Under the pieces are notes generated by a model. That model saw only the letters and a program-made list of their open reading frames with translations, searched no databases and was not told the origin of the DNA. From Ralstonia sp. A12 (lineage in GTDB: Bacteria > Pseudomonadota > Gammaproteobacteria > Burkholderiales > Burkholderiaceae), in the NCBI RefSeq assembly GCF_000801955.1, contig NZ_JSZO01000002.1, positions 397,620 to 461,619 of the forward strand: a stretch of DNA of 64,000 bases, in the 5' to 3' direction. Of this stretch, positions 1 to 8,097 are shown piece after piece; position 1 is the stretch's first letter, and every line of letters starts with the position of its first letter. Both the position numbers and the translations under genes were made by a program.

Positions 1-2
1 AG

Positions 3-728
3 AGTGGCCGCATTGTCAGCGTCGAGGCGCTCATCCGCTGGAACTCGGCAGACTTCGGCCGCATGATGCCCGGCCAGTTCATTCAAGACGCGGAAGAGAC
101 CGGCCTGATCGTCGAGATCGACCGCTGGATCTTGCGCGCCGCTTGCGATCAGCTTGCGCGCTGGCGCCGCATCGGGCTGCCGCAACTGCGCATGTCGATC
201 AACCTGTCGGGGCAGGCCTTCAGCTCGGGGCAGCTCAGTGCCATGGTGCGCGGGGCGTTGTCCACCAGCGGTTTGCCGGGTGATGCGGTTGAACTGGAGA
301 TGACCGAGGGCATCCTGATCCGCGATGATCCTTCGCTGCATGCGTTGCTGACCGAGCTGCGCGCGATGGGCGTGTCGCTGGCGCTGGATGATTTCGGCAC
401 CGGATATTCATCGCTGTCGTATCTGCACCGGTTCCCGATCGATACGCTCAAGATCGACCGCTCCTTCGTGCAGGATTTGCCGCACGTAGCCGAGCGCGCC
501 GCCATCACGCGGGCCATCATCATGATGGCGCAGGCGATGGGCATGAAGACCGTGGCCGAAGGCGTGGAAACCACCGGGCAGCTCGATTTCCTGCGCGAGG
601 TCGGCTGCGACGAGTATCAGGGGTATCTGCTCACGCGGCCGCTGGAGCCCTCCGCCGTGCAGGACCTGGTGCGCGAGAACGTGCGCCAGTACGGTATGCG
701 CCTACCGCGCGAGCCGCGTCTTCTGTGA
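3..728 (+). CDS. EAL-domain c-di-GMP phosphodiesterase, C-terminal part
   Basis: The reading frame is open from the window edge, so the N-terminus is missing. The visible part is a nearly complete EAL domain. It has the signature VEALIRW at its start, ELEMTEG, the DDFGTGYSS loop, LKIDRSFV, AEGVET and a final EYQGYLLTRPL. These acidic residues are those that bind metal and c-di-GMP in active EAL phosphodiesterases, so hydrolysis of c-di-GMP to pGpG is likely. Any upstream GGDEF, PAS or membrane part lies outside the window. It converges with the response regulator gene downstream and sits next to flagellin, which fits a motility/biofilm role (inference). Confidence 0.9.
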   Translation, partial: SGRIVSVEALIRWNSADFGRMMPGQFIQDAEETGLIVEIDRWILRAACDQLARWRRIGLPQLRMSINLSGQAFSSGQLSAMVRGALSTSGLPGDAVELEMTEGILIRDDPSLHALLTELRAMGVSLALDDFGTGYSSLSYLHRFPIDTLKIDRSFVQDLPHVAERAAITRAIIMMAQAMGMKTVAEGVETTGQLDFLREVGCDEYQGYLLTRPLEPSAVQDLVRENVRQYGMRLPREPRLL

Positions 729-743
729 TTTCGAGTCTTTTCG

Positions 744-862
744 GGGTGTCCCGAAAAGCGTAGCGAGCCGCCCGAGGTTGGCGCGAGAAGCGCAGCCGTA
801 CACGTGTACGGCGAGCATCGCAGGGCCAAGATCGGGTGGCGCAGTAGCTTTGCAGGACACCC
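744..862. repeat. 119-bp imperfect palindromic intergenic element
   Basis: The whole segment between two convergent genes reads as one long imperfect hairpin. The left end gggtgtcc (744-751) pairs with ggacaccc (855-862). The centre is a perfect 18-bp palindrome, gccgtacac/gtgtacggc, at 795-812. Folding the two halves onto each other gives a match over most of about 60 nt per arm. The last base overlaps the stop codon of the minus-strand regulator. A plausible role is bidirectional transcription termination. It may also be a dispersed REP-like element (inference). Confidence 0.75.
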
Positions 863-1497
863 TATAACTGCAACCCGTTGCTGACCACGTACATGGTCAC
901 CTCGGCGTTGTTGCGCAGCTTCATCTTTGAGAGCACCCGCCCCCGATACACACTGACTGTCTTGGCACTGATCTGCAGTGCCTCGGCAATCTCGCTCAGC
1001 GTGCGGCCGGAGCCGAGCATGCGCAGGGTCTGGAATTCTCGGTCAGACAGGATGTCGTGGCGGGGCTTGTCCCAGTCGACGTTCAGGTTGTCGGCCAACA
1101 CCTCCACCATGTCGGAAGGCAGGTATTTCTTGCCTTTGGAGATGGCGTTGACGGCGGCCAGCAACTGCGGCTGGCTGGCATCCATGGGCAGATAGCCGGA
1201 CGCCCCGGCCTTGAGCGCGCGCACCGCAAGCAGCGCCTCGGGGTGGCGGCCGAGTGCCAGCACGGCCAGGCGCGCGTGCTGCTGGCGCACGGTCTTGATG
1301 GTCTGGAATTCATCGCCGGTGGCCGATTCCACCGAGAACAGCATGACGTCCCACTCGCGCTGTTCGAGCAGGTCGTTGTTGGCGTCGCGCAGGTCGGGCA
1401 CAGCCTCGATCTGCCGGGCCAGGCGTGAATCCTTGAGGATCTGGCGCAGGCCGACACGGGCAATATCGTGCGGTTCGACAATCAGAACGTTAAGCAT
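862..1497 (-). CDS. NarL/LuxR-family regulator with degenerate receiver domain
   Basis: This 211-aa protein has a receiver-like N-terminal domain (about residues 1-120) and a C-terminal LuxR-type helix-turn-helix (about 145-205, with LSEIAEALQISAKTVSVYRGRV). The receiver lacks the phosphorylation chemistry. The usual acidic pair is EPH at residues 8-10, the phospho-acceptor Asp is Ser55 (DVMLFSVES), and the conserved Lys is Met105 (GYLPMDAS). It is therefore probably a phosphorylation-independent DNA-binding regulator. It is transcribed away from fliC, which it may regulate (inference). The start is the ATG before LNVLIVE. Confidence 0.88.
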   Translation of the reverse strand: MLNVLIVEPHDIARVGLRQILKDSRLARQIEAVPDLRDANNDLLEQREWDVMLFSVESATGDEFQTIKTVRQQHARLAVLALGRHPEALLAVRALKAGASGYLPMDASQPQLLAAVNAISKGKKYLPSDMVEVLADNLNVDWDKPRHDILSDREFQTLRMLGSGRTLSEIAEALQISAKTVSVYRGRVLSKMKLRNNAEVTMYVVSNGLQL

Positions 1498-1915
1498 GGG
1501 CGTTGCGGGTCAAGCGGGCTCACTTCAGAGCTCTTCTAACCGCCAGCGGGTCATGGACCTGTGGATCAGGCTGGCGGGCCGTGCAACTCCCCATCTGTGC
1601 GGCGGCGCTCTGTGCTCTCTATATATAGGGGCGGGCGCCTTTGAACGGATCGATCGAGTATAGCCGAGGGCCTGCCGGCCAAGAAGGAGGCCCGGCGCCT
1701 CTTTTGGTGGGGGATGAAAGTAGGGGGTGCCGCCAGGCCAAACCGCCGCTCGCGCACAAATTTGTCAAGTTGCCCCTAAACTTTCTGCCGCGGCCACCGA
1801 TAACCTGAGTACAACGCAGACCTGATCCCCTTCAAGTTGCAGGTCACGTTGCCCGGCCTAGCCGGAATGAGCAATCAAACGGGCAACAACGCCATCGGGA
1901 AACTTAGGAGCCGTC
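1498..1915. other. Divergent intergenic region upstream of fliC
   Basis: These 418 bp separate the minus-strand regulator from fliC and contain no supported gene. The right part holds a sigma-28-type promoter (1777-1803) followed by a leader of about 110 bp and the fliC ribosome binding site (aggag just before the ATG). A TA-rich stretch near 1618-1630 (tctatatatagggg) could belong to the promoter of the regulator, but I cannot assign -35/-10 boxes there with confidence. Confidence 0.6.
1777..1803 (+). promoter_or_regulatory. Sigma-28 (FliA) promoter of fliC
   Basis: TAAA at 1777-1780, a 15-nt spacer, then ACCGATAA at 1796-1803. This matches the flagellar class III consensus TAAA-N15-GCCGATAA at all but one position. 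Its place about 110 bp upstream of flagellin is typical. Confidence 0.88.
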
Positions 1916-2737
1916 ATGTCCCTCAGCCTTAATACCAACATCTCGTCCCTGCAAACGCAGCAAGCACTGAATCAATCGCAGTCCGCTCTGCAAACGTCGC
2001 TGCAACGTCTGTCGACCGGCCTGCGCGTGAACAGCGCCAAGGACGATGCCGCTGCTTACGCTGTGGCCTCCAGCCTGACGACCACGCTGAACGCCCAAAC
2101 CCAAGGTATCCAGAACGCCAACAACGCGCAGTCGTACCTGCAAACGGCCGACTCGTACCTGGGTCAGGTTGAAAACAACCTGCAGCGTATGAACCAGCTG
2201 GCGGTGGAAGCCAACAACGGCGGTCTGTCGACCACCGACCAGGCTAACCTGGACAAGGAATACCAACAGCTGGCCTCGGCCAACAAGAGCATCGAGACCA
2301 ACGCCAACTACAACGGCGCCAAGCTGTTCGACGGCTCGGTGACGTCGACGTCGTTCCAGTACGGCCAAAGCGCAGCAACCGACGTGGCCAACGTCACCAA
2401 CGCCAACCTGGCAAGCTTCGGCACGCTGACCGGTACGAGCGTAACCTCGACCGCCAACGCAACCGCAGCCCAGGCCGCGATCGCCACCGACCTGACCAGC
2501 CTGAAGGCCGCCCGCGCAAGCCTGGGTGCCCAGCAAAGCGGTCTGACCTCGACCATCAACACGTTGACCTCGTCGAACACCGCTCTGTCGGCCGCCAAGT
2601 CCACCATGATCGACACCGACTACGCTGCTGAAACGTCGAACATGACCCGCCAGAACATCCTGCAGCAAGCGGGTACGGCCATGCTGGCGCAAGCCAACTC
2701 GGCACCGAACAGCATCCTGAACCTGCTGAAGGGCTAA
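1916..2737 (+). CDS. fliC: Flagellin
   Basis: This is a 273-aa short flagellin, the filament subunit exported by the flagellar type III system. The N-terminal D0/D1 helices are clear (MSLSLNTNISSLQTQQALNQ, then RLSTGLRVNSAKDDAA). The C-terminal half ends in the conserved TDYAAETSNMTRQNILQQAG and NSILNLLKG. The variable middle is small and rich in Ser and Thr, which suits O-glycosylation by the nearby glycan operon (inference). The gene has a sigma-28 promoter, its own ribosome binding site and a strong terminator, so it is probably monocistronic and highly expressed. Confidence 0.97.
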   Translation: MSLSLNTNISSLQTQQALNQSQSALQTSLQRLSTGLRVNSAKDDAAAYAVASSLTTTLNAQTQGIQNANNAQSYLQTADSYLGQVENNLQRMNQLAVEANNGGLSTTDQANLDKEYQQLASANKSIETNANYNGAKLFDGSVTSTSFQYGQSAATDVANVTNANLASFGTLTGTSVTSTANATAAQAAIATDLTSLKAARASLGAQQSGLTSTINTLTSSNTALSAAKSTMIDTDYAAETSNMTRQNILQQAGTAMLAQANSAPNSILNLLKG

Positions 2738-2792
2738 TAGCAGACTGATGCGGGCTCGGCCGCCTGGCGGCTGGCTGCAAGAGTCGGTAGGG

Positions 2793-2825
2793 GCCGGCGC
2801 TCTTCGGGGCGCCGGCTTTTTTTTT
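2793..2825 (+). terminator. Intrinsic terminator of fliC
   Basis: Stem gccggcgc (2793-2800) pairs with gcgccggc (2809-2816) around an 8-nt loop and is followed by nine T residues. Confidence 0.93.
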
Positions 2826-2885
2826 GCTGAACGACGGTTGAACGACACCCCACTTCATCAGGGGTGGCGTATGGGCGCCATGCCC

Positions 2886-2912
2886 TAAAGAAGTGGCAGG
2901 CGCTGCCGTTGA
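2886..2912 (+). promoter_or_regulatory. Sigma-28-type promoter of fliD
   Basis: TAAA (2886-2889), a 15-nt spacer, then GCCGTTGA (2905-2912), six of eight matches to the FliA -10 element. It lies after the fliC terminator and 44 bp before the fliD ATG. It also overlaps a possible upstream GTG start at 2893, which argues against that start. Confidence 0.72.
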
Positions 2913-2955
2913 CAAGAGAGACTTCCGTCGGCGAAGACGTTCACCAGATTCGATC

Positions 2956-5001
2956 ATGGCGACCACCACGACCTCTTCCACCACCAGCAACTACGTTCCG
3001 CCGATCTCCATCCCCGGTATTGGGACGAGCATCGACGTCAACTCGCTGGTCTCCAGCCTGATGAGCGTGGAAAGCCAGCCGCTGACACAGTTGCAGACTC
3101 AGCAGAGCTCGTACCAGACGCAGCTCTCGGCTGTGGGTACGCTCAAGAGTGCGCTGTCGACCTTCCAGACTGCACTGTCGAACCTGACCACCGCGTCGAA
3201 CTACAGCGCCATGAAGGCGAGCGGCTATGACTCGTCGGTGCTGAGCGCATCGGTTACCGGCTCTGCCCCGGCCAGCTCGTATGCCGTCAATGTGACGCAG
3301 CTGGCGCAATCACAGGTGCTGGCCGCGCAGGGGCAGACGTCAACCACGGCAGCCATTGGCAGCGGGTCGTCCACCACGATTTCTTTCTCGTTCGGCTCGG
3401 TGTCGGGCGGTACGCTTTCGGGCGGCAAGTACACCGGCGCCACGTTCACGCAGAACGGCAGCCTGGCGGGTGGTTCGATCACGATCAACTCGTCCAACAA
3501 CACGCTGGCCGGTATTCGTGATGCGATCAACTCGGCCAACCTGGGCGTCTCGGCCAGCATCGTGGATGACGGCAGCGGCAATCCGTACCGTCTGGTGCTG
3601 ACCTCCACGGCGGGCGGTTCCAACTCGGAGATGAAGATCTCCGTGTCGGGCGACTCAACGCTGCAATCGCTGCTCTCGCAAGATCCGGCCGGCACGCAGA
3701 ACCTGAACGAGGTGACCACGGGCCAGAACGCCCTGGCCACCGTCAACGGCATTGCCGTGCAAAGCCCGACCAACACGTTGTCGAACGTGGTGGATGGCAC
3801 GTCGTTCACGCTGGCCAAGACGGGCAGCACCACCGTGACGGTGGCCAACGACCCGACCGCCACCACCAACGCCATCACCAGTTTCGTGAATGGCTACAAC
3901 GCGCTGCGCACGCAACTGAACAACCTGACCAACATCGACACCAGCAACAGCGCCAACAACGGCCCGCTGGCAGGCGATGTGAGCACCAAGACGCTCATCA
4001 ACCAGATTACCGATGTGCTGGGCCAGGCCATCGGCAGCGGCCAGTATCAGTCGCTGGGCAGCGTGGGCGTGACGATGAATTCGGACGGCACGCTGGCGGT
4101 CGACAACACCAAGCTGTCGGCGGCGATTGCCGCATCGCCCAGCCAGGTGGCTGGCCTGTTTGCCGGCACGGGCACGGCCACGGATGCGCTGGTCAACGTG
4201 CCGACGTTTTCGAGCACCACGCAGTCGGGCAGCTACGCCGTCAGCGTTTCGCAACTGGCCACGCAGGGCTCGCTCTCCGGCTCGGCCGCGGCCAACACGA
4301 CCATCACGGCAGGTTCCAACGACACGCTGGCGTTCAACGTCAGCGGTATCGCCGTCAACGTGACGATTCCGGCCGGCAGCTACAGCGCTGCGGGCCTGGC
4401 CGCACAGGTCCAGAGCCAGATCAACGCATCGTCGAGCCTGCAGAGCGCCAAGATCACCGCATCGGTGTCGGCCAATGCTGGCGGCGTGCTGAGCATTACC
4501 GACAGCCAGTTCGGTTCGATCTCGTCGGTATCGGTGTCGGGCAATGGTGCTGCGTCCCTGATGGGCGGCAGCCCCACCGCAGTGATTGGCCAGGACGTGC
4601 AGGGCACCATCAACGGGGTGGCGGCCACGGGTTCGGGTCAGAACCTGTATGGCGCGACGGGCACGGCCGTCGATGGACTGACCGTGCAGGTGACCGGCGG
4701 TGCGCTGGGCAGCCGCGGCACGGTGACAGTGCAGCGTGGTTATGCCGCGCAACTCAACACAGTCATGACCAACCTGCTGTCGACCACCGGCATGGTGCAG
4801 AACGAGACGGACTCGATCAACAGTTCGCTCACTTCGCTCGCCAGCCAGATCAGCAGCATGCAACTGCAGTTGAGCAACAAGCAGGCCCTGTACTACACGC
4901 AGTTCAATGCGTTGTCTGCAGCGGTGGCCAGCATGACGAATACCAGCACCTACCTGACCACGCAGCTCGCGGCCATTGCGAACCAGACCAAGAGCAGCTA
5001 A
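2956..5001 (+). CDS. fliD: Flagellar filament cap protein FliD (HAP2)
   Basis: This 681-aa protein caps the growing filament and directs flagellin insertion. The N-terminal HAP2 region reads SIPGIGTSIDVNSLVSSLM, followed by a Gln-rich helix. The C-terminal region ends in coiled-coil-forming helices (LTSLASQISSMQLQL). It is longer than the enterobacterial protein (about 470 aa) because of an enlarged Thr/Ser/Gly-rich middle. I chose the ATG at 2956 because the family N-terminus starts there and the in-frame GTG at 2893 lies inside the promoter. No strong Shine-Dalgarno sequence is visible. fliS follows after 52 bp. Confidence 0.94.
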   Translation: MATTTTSSTTSNYVPPISIPGIGTSIDVNSLVSSLMSVESQPLTQLQTQQSSYQTQLSAVGTLKSALSTFQTALSNLTTASNYSAMKASGYDSSVLSASVTGSAPASSYAVNVTQLAQSQVLAAQGQTSTTAAIGSGSSTTISFSFGSVSGGTLSGGKYTGATFTQNGSLAGGSITINSSNNTLAGIRDAINSANLGVSASIVDDGSGNPYRLVLTSTAGGSNSEMKISVSGDSTLQSLLSQDPAGTQNLNEVTTGQNALATVNGIAVQSPTNTLSNVVDGTSFTLAKTGSTTVTVANDPTATTNAITSFVNGYNALRTQLNNLTNIDTSNSANNGPLAGDVSTKTLINQITDVLGQAIGSGQYQSLGSVGVTMNSDGTLAVDNTKLSAAIAASPSQVAGLFAGTGTATDALVNVPTFSSTTQSGSYAVSVSQLATQGSLSGSAAANTTITAGSNDTLAFNVSGIAVNVTIPAGSYSAAGLAAQVQSQINASSSLQSAKITASVSANAGGVLSITDSQFGSISSVSVSGNGAASLMGGSPTAVIGQDVQGTINGVAATGSGQNLYGATGTAVDGLTVQVTGGALGSRGTVTVQRGYAAQLNTVMTNLLSTTGMVQNETDSINSSLTSLASQISSMQLQLSNKQALYYTQFNALSAAVASMTNTSTYLTTQLAAIANQTKSS

Positions 5002-5053
5002 GTCAGGATTGAAGCAACACCCATAACAAGATCACACAGCGAGGACCTTTTCC

Positions 5054-5482
5054 ATGTACGCAGCACGCCGCGCCATCGGTGCCTACGCGCAAGTCGGTAT
5101 CGAGACGTCTGTGGTTGACGCCAACCCGCATCGATTGATCGCCATGCTGTTTGACGGTGCACGCGCGGCCGTCAAGCTGGCTGCCGCCTCCATCGAGCGC
5201 GGCGACCTGCCCACCAAGCTGCGTGCGTTTGACAAGGCCATCTCGATCATCGGCCAGGGTTTGCAGGCTAGTCTCGACCACCAGCGTGGTGGCGAGATCG
5301 CCGTGCAGCTCAATGGCCTGTACGACTACATGCTGCGCCGCCTGCTGGTGGCCAACGGCACCAATGACGTGTCAATGCTTGCCGAGGTTGACGGTTTGCT
5401 GGCTTCGCTGCAGGATGCTTGGCTTGCCATTGGCCAGCCGGGTGCGGCGGCCCCCAGCAACCACCTGAGTGTTGTGAGCTGA
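5054..5482 (+). CDS. fliS: Flagellin export chaperone FliS
   Basis: This 142-aa, mostly helical cytoplasmic protein binds the C-terminus of unfolded flagellin and keeps it export-competent. The family pattern is present: an early AYAQVGIET, then ANPHRLIAMLFDGA, and a late NGLYDYMLRRLLVAN. It lies between fliD and fliT, the standard order of the filament-assembly operon. Confidence 0.95.
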   Translation: MYAARRAIGAYAQVGIETSVVDANPHRLIAMLFDGARAAVKLAAASIERGDLPTKLRAFDKAISIIGQGLQASLDHQRGGEIAVQLNGLYDYMLRRLLVANGTNDVSMLAEVDGLLASLQDAWLAIGQPGAAAPSNHLSVVS

Positions 5483-5552
5483 CGCCGTTTGCTGCACACC
5501 AGCCGCGCAGCAAAGCGATTTCTTTATCGAATTCGGCCCACCTGGAGCCAAC

Positions 5553-5909
5553 ATGCACCGCCATATCCCGATCAAGGACAGCGAAAGTCTGTTCGCCTGC
5601 TACGAAGCCATCGCACGCCTGACTGCTGAAATGGTCAACGCGGCCGAAGTGGGTAACTGGGAAATCGTCAGTACGCTTGAGAGCGAAAGCGCCGCCTATG
5701 TGGATGCGCTGCGCCGTTCCGAGCCGCATCCCACGCTGTCACGCGACGACATCGAGCGCAAGCGCACGCTGCTCGTGCGCATTCTTGAAGACGACGCCCG
5801 CGTGCGCGCGATGGTGTATCCGCGCCTGGACCGTCTGCAGAAGCGCATTGACACGGCGCGCCGTGCCAACACCGCCAGCCACGCTTACGGCAGCATGGCG
5901 CGCTACTGA
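5553..5909 (+). CDS. fliT: Flagellar protein FliT, FliD export chaperone
   Basis: This 118-aa helical protein lies directly after fliS, with a ggag ribosome binding site six bases before the ATG. The family is poorly conserved in sequence. The call rests on size, position and the pattern of a helix-rich protein with LFACYEAIARLTAEMV at the N-terminus and DIERKRTLLVRILEDDARVR in the middle. Family members bind FliD and, in enterics, also FlhDC. It converges with the downstream glycosyltransferase gene, which ends 12 bp away. Confidence 0.8.
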   Translation: MHRHIPIKDSESLFACYEAIARLTAEMVNAAEVGNWEIVSTLESESAAYVDALRRSEPHPTLSRDDIERKRTLLVRILEDDARVRAMVYPRLDRLQKRIDTARRANTASHAYGSMARY

Positions 5910-5921
5910 TTTCTTACGGGG

Positions 5922-7019
5922 TTACCCAACTTCGCGAGGCGCAGGCGCGCCTTGCATCTCCTGCGACAGTGCCAGGTATTGATCGGATTTGCGGGCAAGT
6001 ACGTTGGCCTGCATCTGATACACGGTGGCGAGCTGTTGGGCAGCCAGGAAGCTGCCTCGCCCGACTACGCTGCCATCCATCCCCGCCTGATCGCCAATCT
6101 CCAGGCAACGGCAGAACGCCTGCTCCGCCAGCGGCAGCCACTGCGTGCTGGCATGCTCCGGGTGCTTGACCGCCGCATCCACCAACACCAAACCCAGCGC
6201 GAAACACAGATCCGGAAAGTCCGGCCATGCATGGATGCTGGCATCCGCGTGCGCCATTGCTTCATCCAGGCGATCAGATTTACCCAGGCTGTACAGATAG
6301 CGTAGCGCCAGGTTGCGGCGGTAGGGCGCGTCTTGCGGCGCGCGGGCGAAAGCGCGGGCGTAGTAGTCCGCGGCCCTGGCGTAGTCCTCCTGATGCAGTT
6401 CGATTTCCTTGCCGAGCTGGAACAGCACGTAAGGATCTTCCGGCCGATGCTTGAGTTCATCGAGCAGGAGCTGCGTGTTGCGATCACCTTTCTTCTGCAT
6501 CTTGGCGGTGGTGTAGCCGTCATGCCGCAGCACGATGGGCAGGCGTTCCGCCTGCAACGATGACACCGGCTGTTCATGGATCCGTCCCACGTAGCGCACG
6601 CCGCGCGGCAACAATCGGGGGAGCCACGCGATCAGTTGGCTGGCATCTTCGGTCGCATCGGTATCGTTCTTGATGCAGAGGATGCCCAGCATCGGGTTGG
6701 CGTTGCCCAGAGCGCGCAGGTGCTCACCACCGGACTCCAGCCACTCATCCGCATCCAGGATGAGGTTCCAGTCCGCATTGGCGGCTTCCAGTGCGGCGTT
6801 GCGGGCGGCAGAAAAATCATTCTGCCAAGTCATCTGGCTGACATGCGCACCACATGCCTGGGCAAGGGGGATGGTGTCGTCAGTGGAGCCGGTATCCAAC
6901 ACCACCATGCGATCGACAAACGGTTTGGCGCTCAGCAGGCAGCGCTCAATGCAGGCGGCCTCGTTGCGCGCGATCACAACAAGCGCGACCCGCGCCGGGT
7001 TGGTGGGAGTGGATTGCAC
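5922..7019 (-). CDS. Glycosyltransferase family 2 with TPR-like C-terminus (copy 1)
   Basis: This 365-aa protein has an N-terminal GT-A domain with VVIARNEAACIERCL, DTGSTDDT and the metal-binding DADEW. Its C-terminal half consists of TPR-like helical repeats (LFQLGKEIELHQEDYARAADYY). It is a paralogue of the protein at 16222-17352. Both are likely to transfer sugars in flagellin or surface glycan modification. It is last on the minus strand after fliE and ohrR, with a GTG start (GTG CAA TCC). The acceptor and donor cannot be read from sequence. Confidence 0.85.
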   Translation of the reverse strand: MQSTPTNPARVALVVIARNEAACIERCLLSAKPFVDRMVVLDTGSTDDTIPLAQACGAHVSQMTWQNDFSAARNAALEAANADWNLILDADEWLESGGEHLRALGNANPMLGILCIKNDTDATEDASQLIAWLPRLLPRGVRYVGRIHEQPVSSLQAERLPIVLRHDGYTTAKMQKKGDRNTQLLLDELKHRPEDPYVLFQLGKEIELHQEDYARAADYYARAFARAPQDAPYRRNLALRYLYSLGKSDRLDEAMAHADASIHAWPDFPDLCFALGLVLVDAAVKHPEHASTQWLPLAEQAFCRCLEIGDQAGMDGSVVGRGSFLAAQQLATVYQMQANVLARKSDQYLALSQEMQGAPAPREVG

Positions 7020-7106
7020 GGTGTGTCGGGGAGATGAAAATTCGGGATGCAGCCCGGCACGTCAATCCGGCCCGGCTGTGTGAAGGGTGATGGGGTGGTG
7101 GGGCGG

Positions 7107-7550
7107 TTAACCTCGGTCATCTGCTGCAGCAAGCGCATCCAGCAGCGTGCGCAGCACCTCGCGCGTGGCGCCAATCTCGTCGAGTTCGAGCGGGATCTTG
7201 CATGCAAGCGCCTGCGGCACCTTGGTGGCGCGCTCCTTCAGCGTGCGGCCGGTCTCGGTCAGCTCGATGACGACGCGGCGCTGGTCGTCACGATCGCGTG
7301 TGCGCGTCAGCAGCCCCTGTTCTTCCAGGCGCTTGAGCAACGGCGTGAGCGTGCCGGTATCCAGATACAACGTGCGGCCCAGGTCGCCCACGGCACACGG
7401 CGCCTGCTGCCAGCAGGCCAGCATCACGAGGTACTGCGGATAGGTCAGCCCCAGTTCGTCGAGCAGCGGACGGTACAGGCGCGTCAGCAGATGGCCCGCG
7501 GCGTACAGAGGAAAACAGAGCTGCTGATCGAGTGCCAGCACGTCGTTCAC
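7107..7550 (-). CDS. ohrR: MarR-family peroxide sensor, OhrR-like
   Basis: This 147-aa winged-helix repressor has the OhrR hallmark LDQQLCFPLYA, with the reactive Cys12 that senses organic hydroperoxides. The DNA-binding wing reads DTGTLTPLLKRLEEQGLL and RDRDDQRRVV. The GTG start has gggag seven bases upstream. OhrR normally sits next to its target, the hydroperoxide reductase gene ohr. No ohr is present here, and the gene lies between fliE copy 1 and a glycosyltransferase, so its target is elsewhere or different. Confidence 0.82.
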   Translation of the reverse strand: MNDVLALDQQLCFPLYAAGHLLTRLYRPLLDELGLTYPQYLVMLACWQQAPCAVGDLGRTLYLDTGTLTPLLKRLEEQGLLTRTRDRDDQRRVVIELTETGRTLKERATKVPQALACKIPLELDEIGATREVLRTLLDALAAADDRG

Positions 7551-7755
7551 GGCAAGACTCCCGGGGACGGTCCTGGCGCCTGTGCGGCGCGTGCCGCAGT
7601 GGCCTGGGCAAGCGGTTTGCGCGTGACCGTGTTCAATGGGACGTCAATATTGCCACGGACGGCACGCGAATTGGGGCGCGCGCCTGGCGGCAGTTGTAAG
7701 CGCGCTTGCCGTCGCTCGATGCTGGCGAGGAGAACCAAGCGACGGCAGGGTCACG

Positions 7756-8085
7756 TCAGATCGACATACTCATGATGCTCTGGTACGCCGAGACAAACTT
7801 GTTGCGCACCTGTACGGCGGTCTGGAGGTCGATGTTGGCCTTCTGCAGCGAGAGCATTACGTCGTGCAGGTCGACGTCGCTGTTGCCCATCTCAAAGCTG
7901 CGCGAGATGGCGTCAGCCTTCTGTTGCGAGGCATCGACCTTGTCCAGCGATGACTTGAGCACTGCACCGAAGTCGACGCTGGGCTTGGCAGCATCACCGC
8001 TGGCGGTGCTGGCACCGACGGCGGAGGACGGCGCCAGCACGCTGTTCATCAGCGAGACCACGGAGTTGGCGTTGGAGAAATCCAT
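7756..8085 (-). CDS. fliE: Flagellar hook-basal body protein FliE (copy 1)
   Basis: This 109-aa FliE links the MS ring to the proximal rod. The C-terminal helices (VDLHDVMLSLQKANIDLQTA, ending SAYQSIMSMSI) are typical. It is the second of two fliE genes in this window. The last 49 residues are identical to copy 2 (17429-17770), while the N-terminal part differs and the shared part carries many synonymous base changes. It lies 12 bp after a glycosyltransferase at the end of the glycan operon, an unusual place for fliE. Confidence 0.92.
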   Translation of the reverse strand: MDFSNANSVVSLMNSVLAPSSAVGASTASGDAAKPSVDFGAVLKSSLDKVDASQQKADAISRSFEMGNSDVDLHDVMLSLQKANIDLQTAVQVRNKFVSAYQSIMSMSI

Positions 8086-8097
8086 GTTGCGTTCGGC

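Noticed and set aside
2893..2955. N-terminal extension of fliD from a GTG at 2893
   Set aside because: The codon lies inside a sigma-28-type promoter and the extra Arg-rich residues are unlike FliD N-termini. The ATG at 2956 fits the family.
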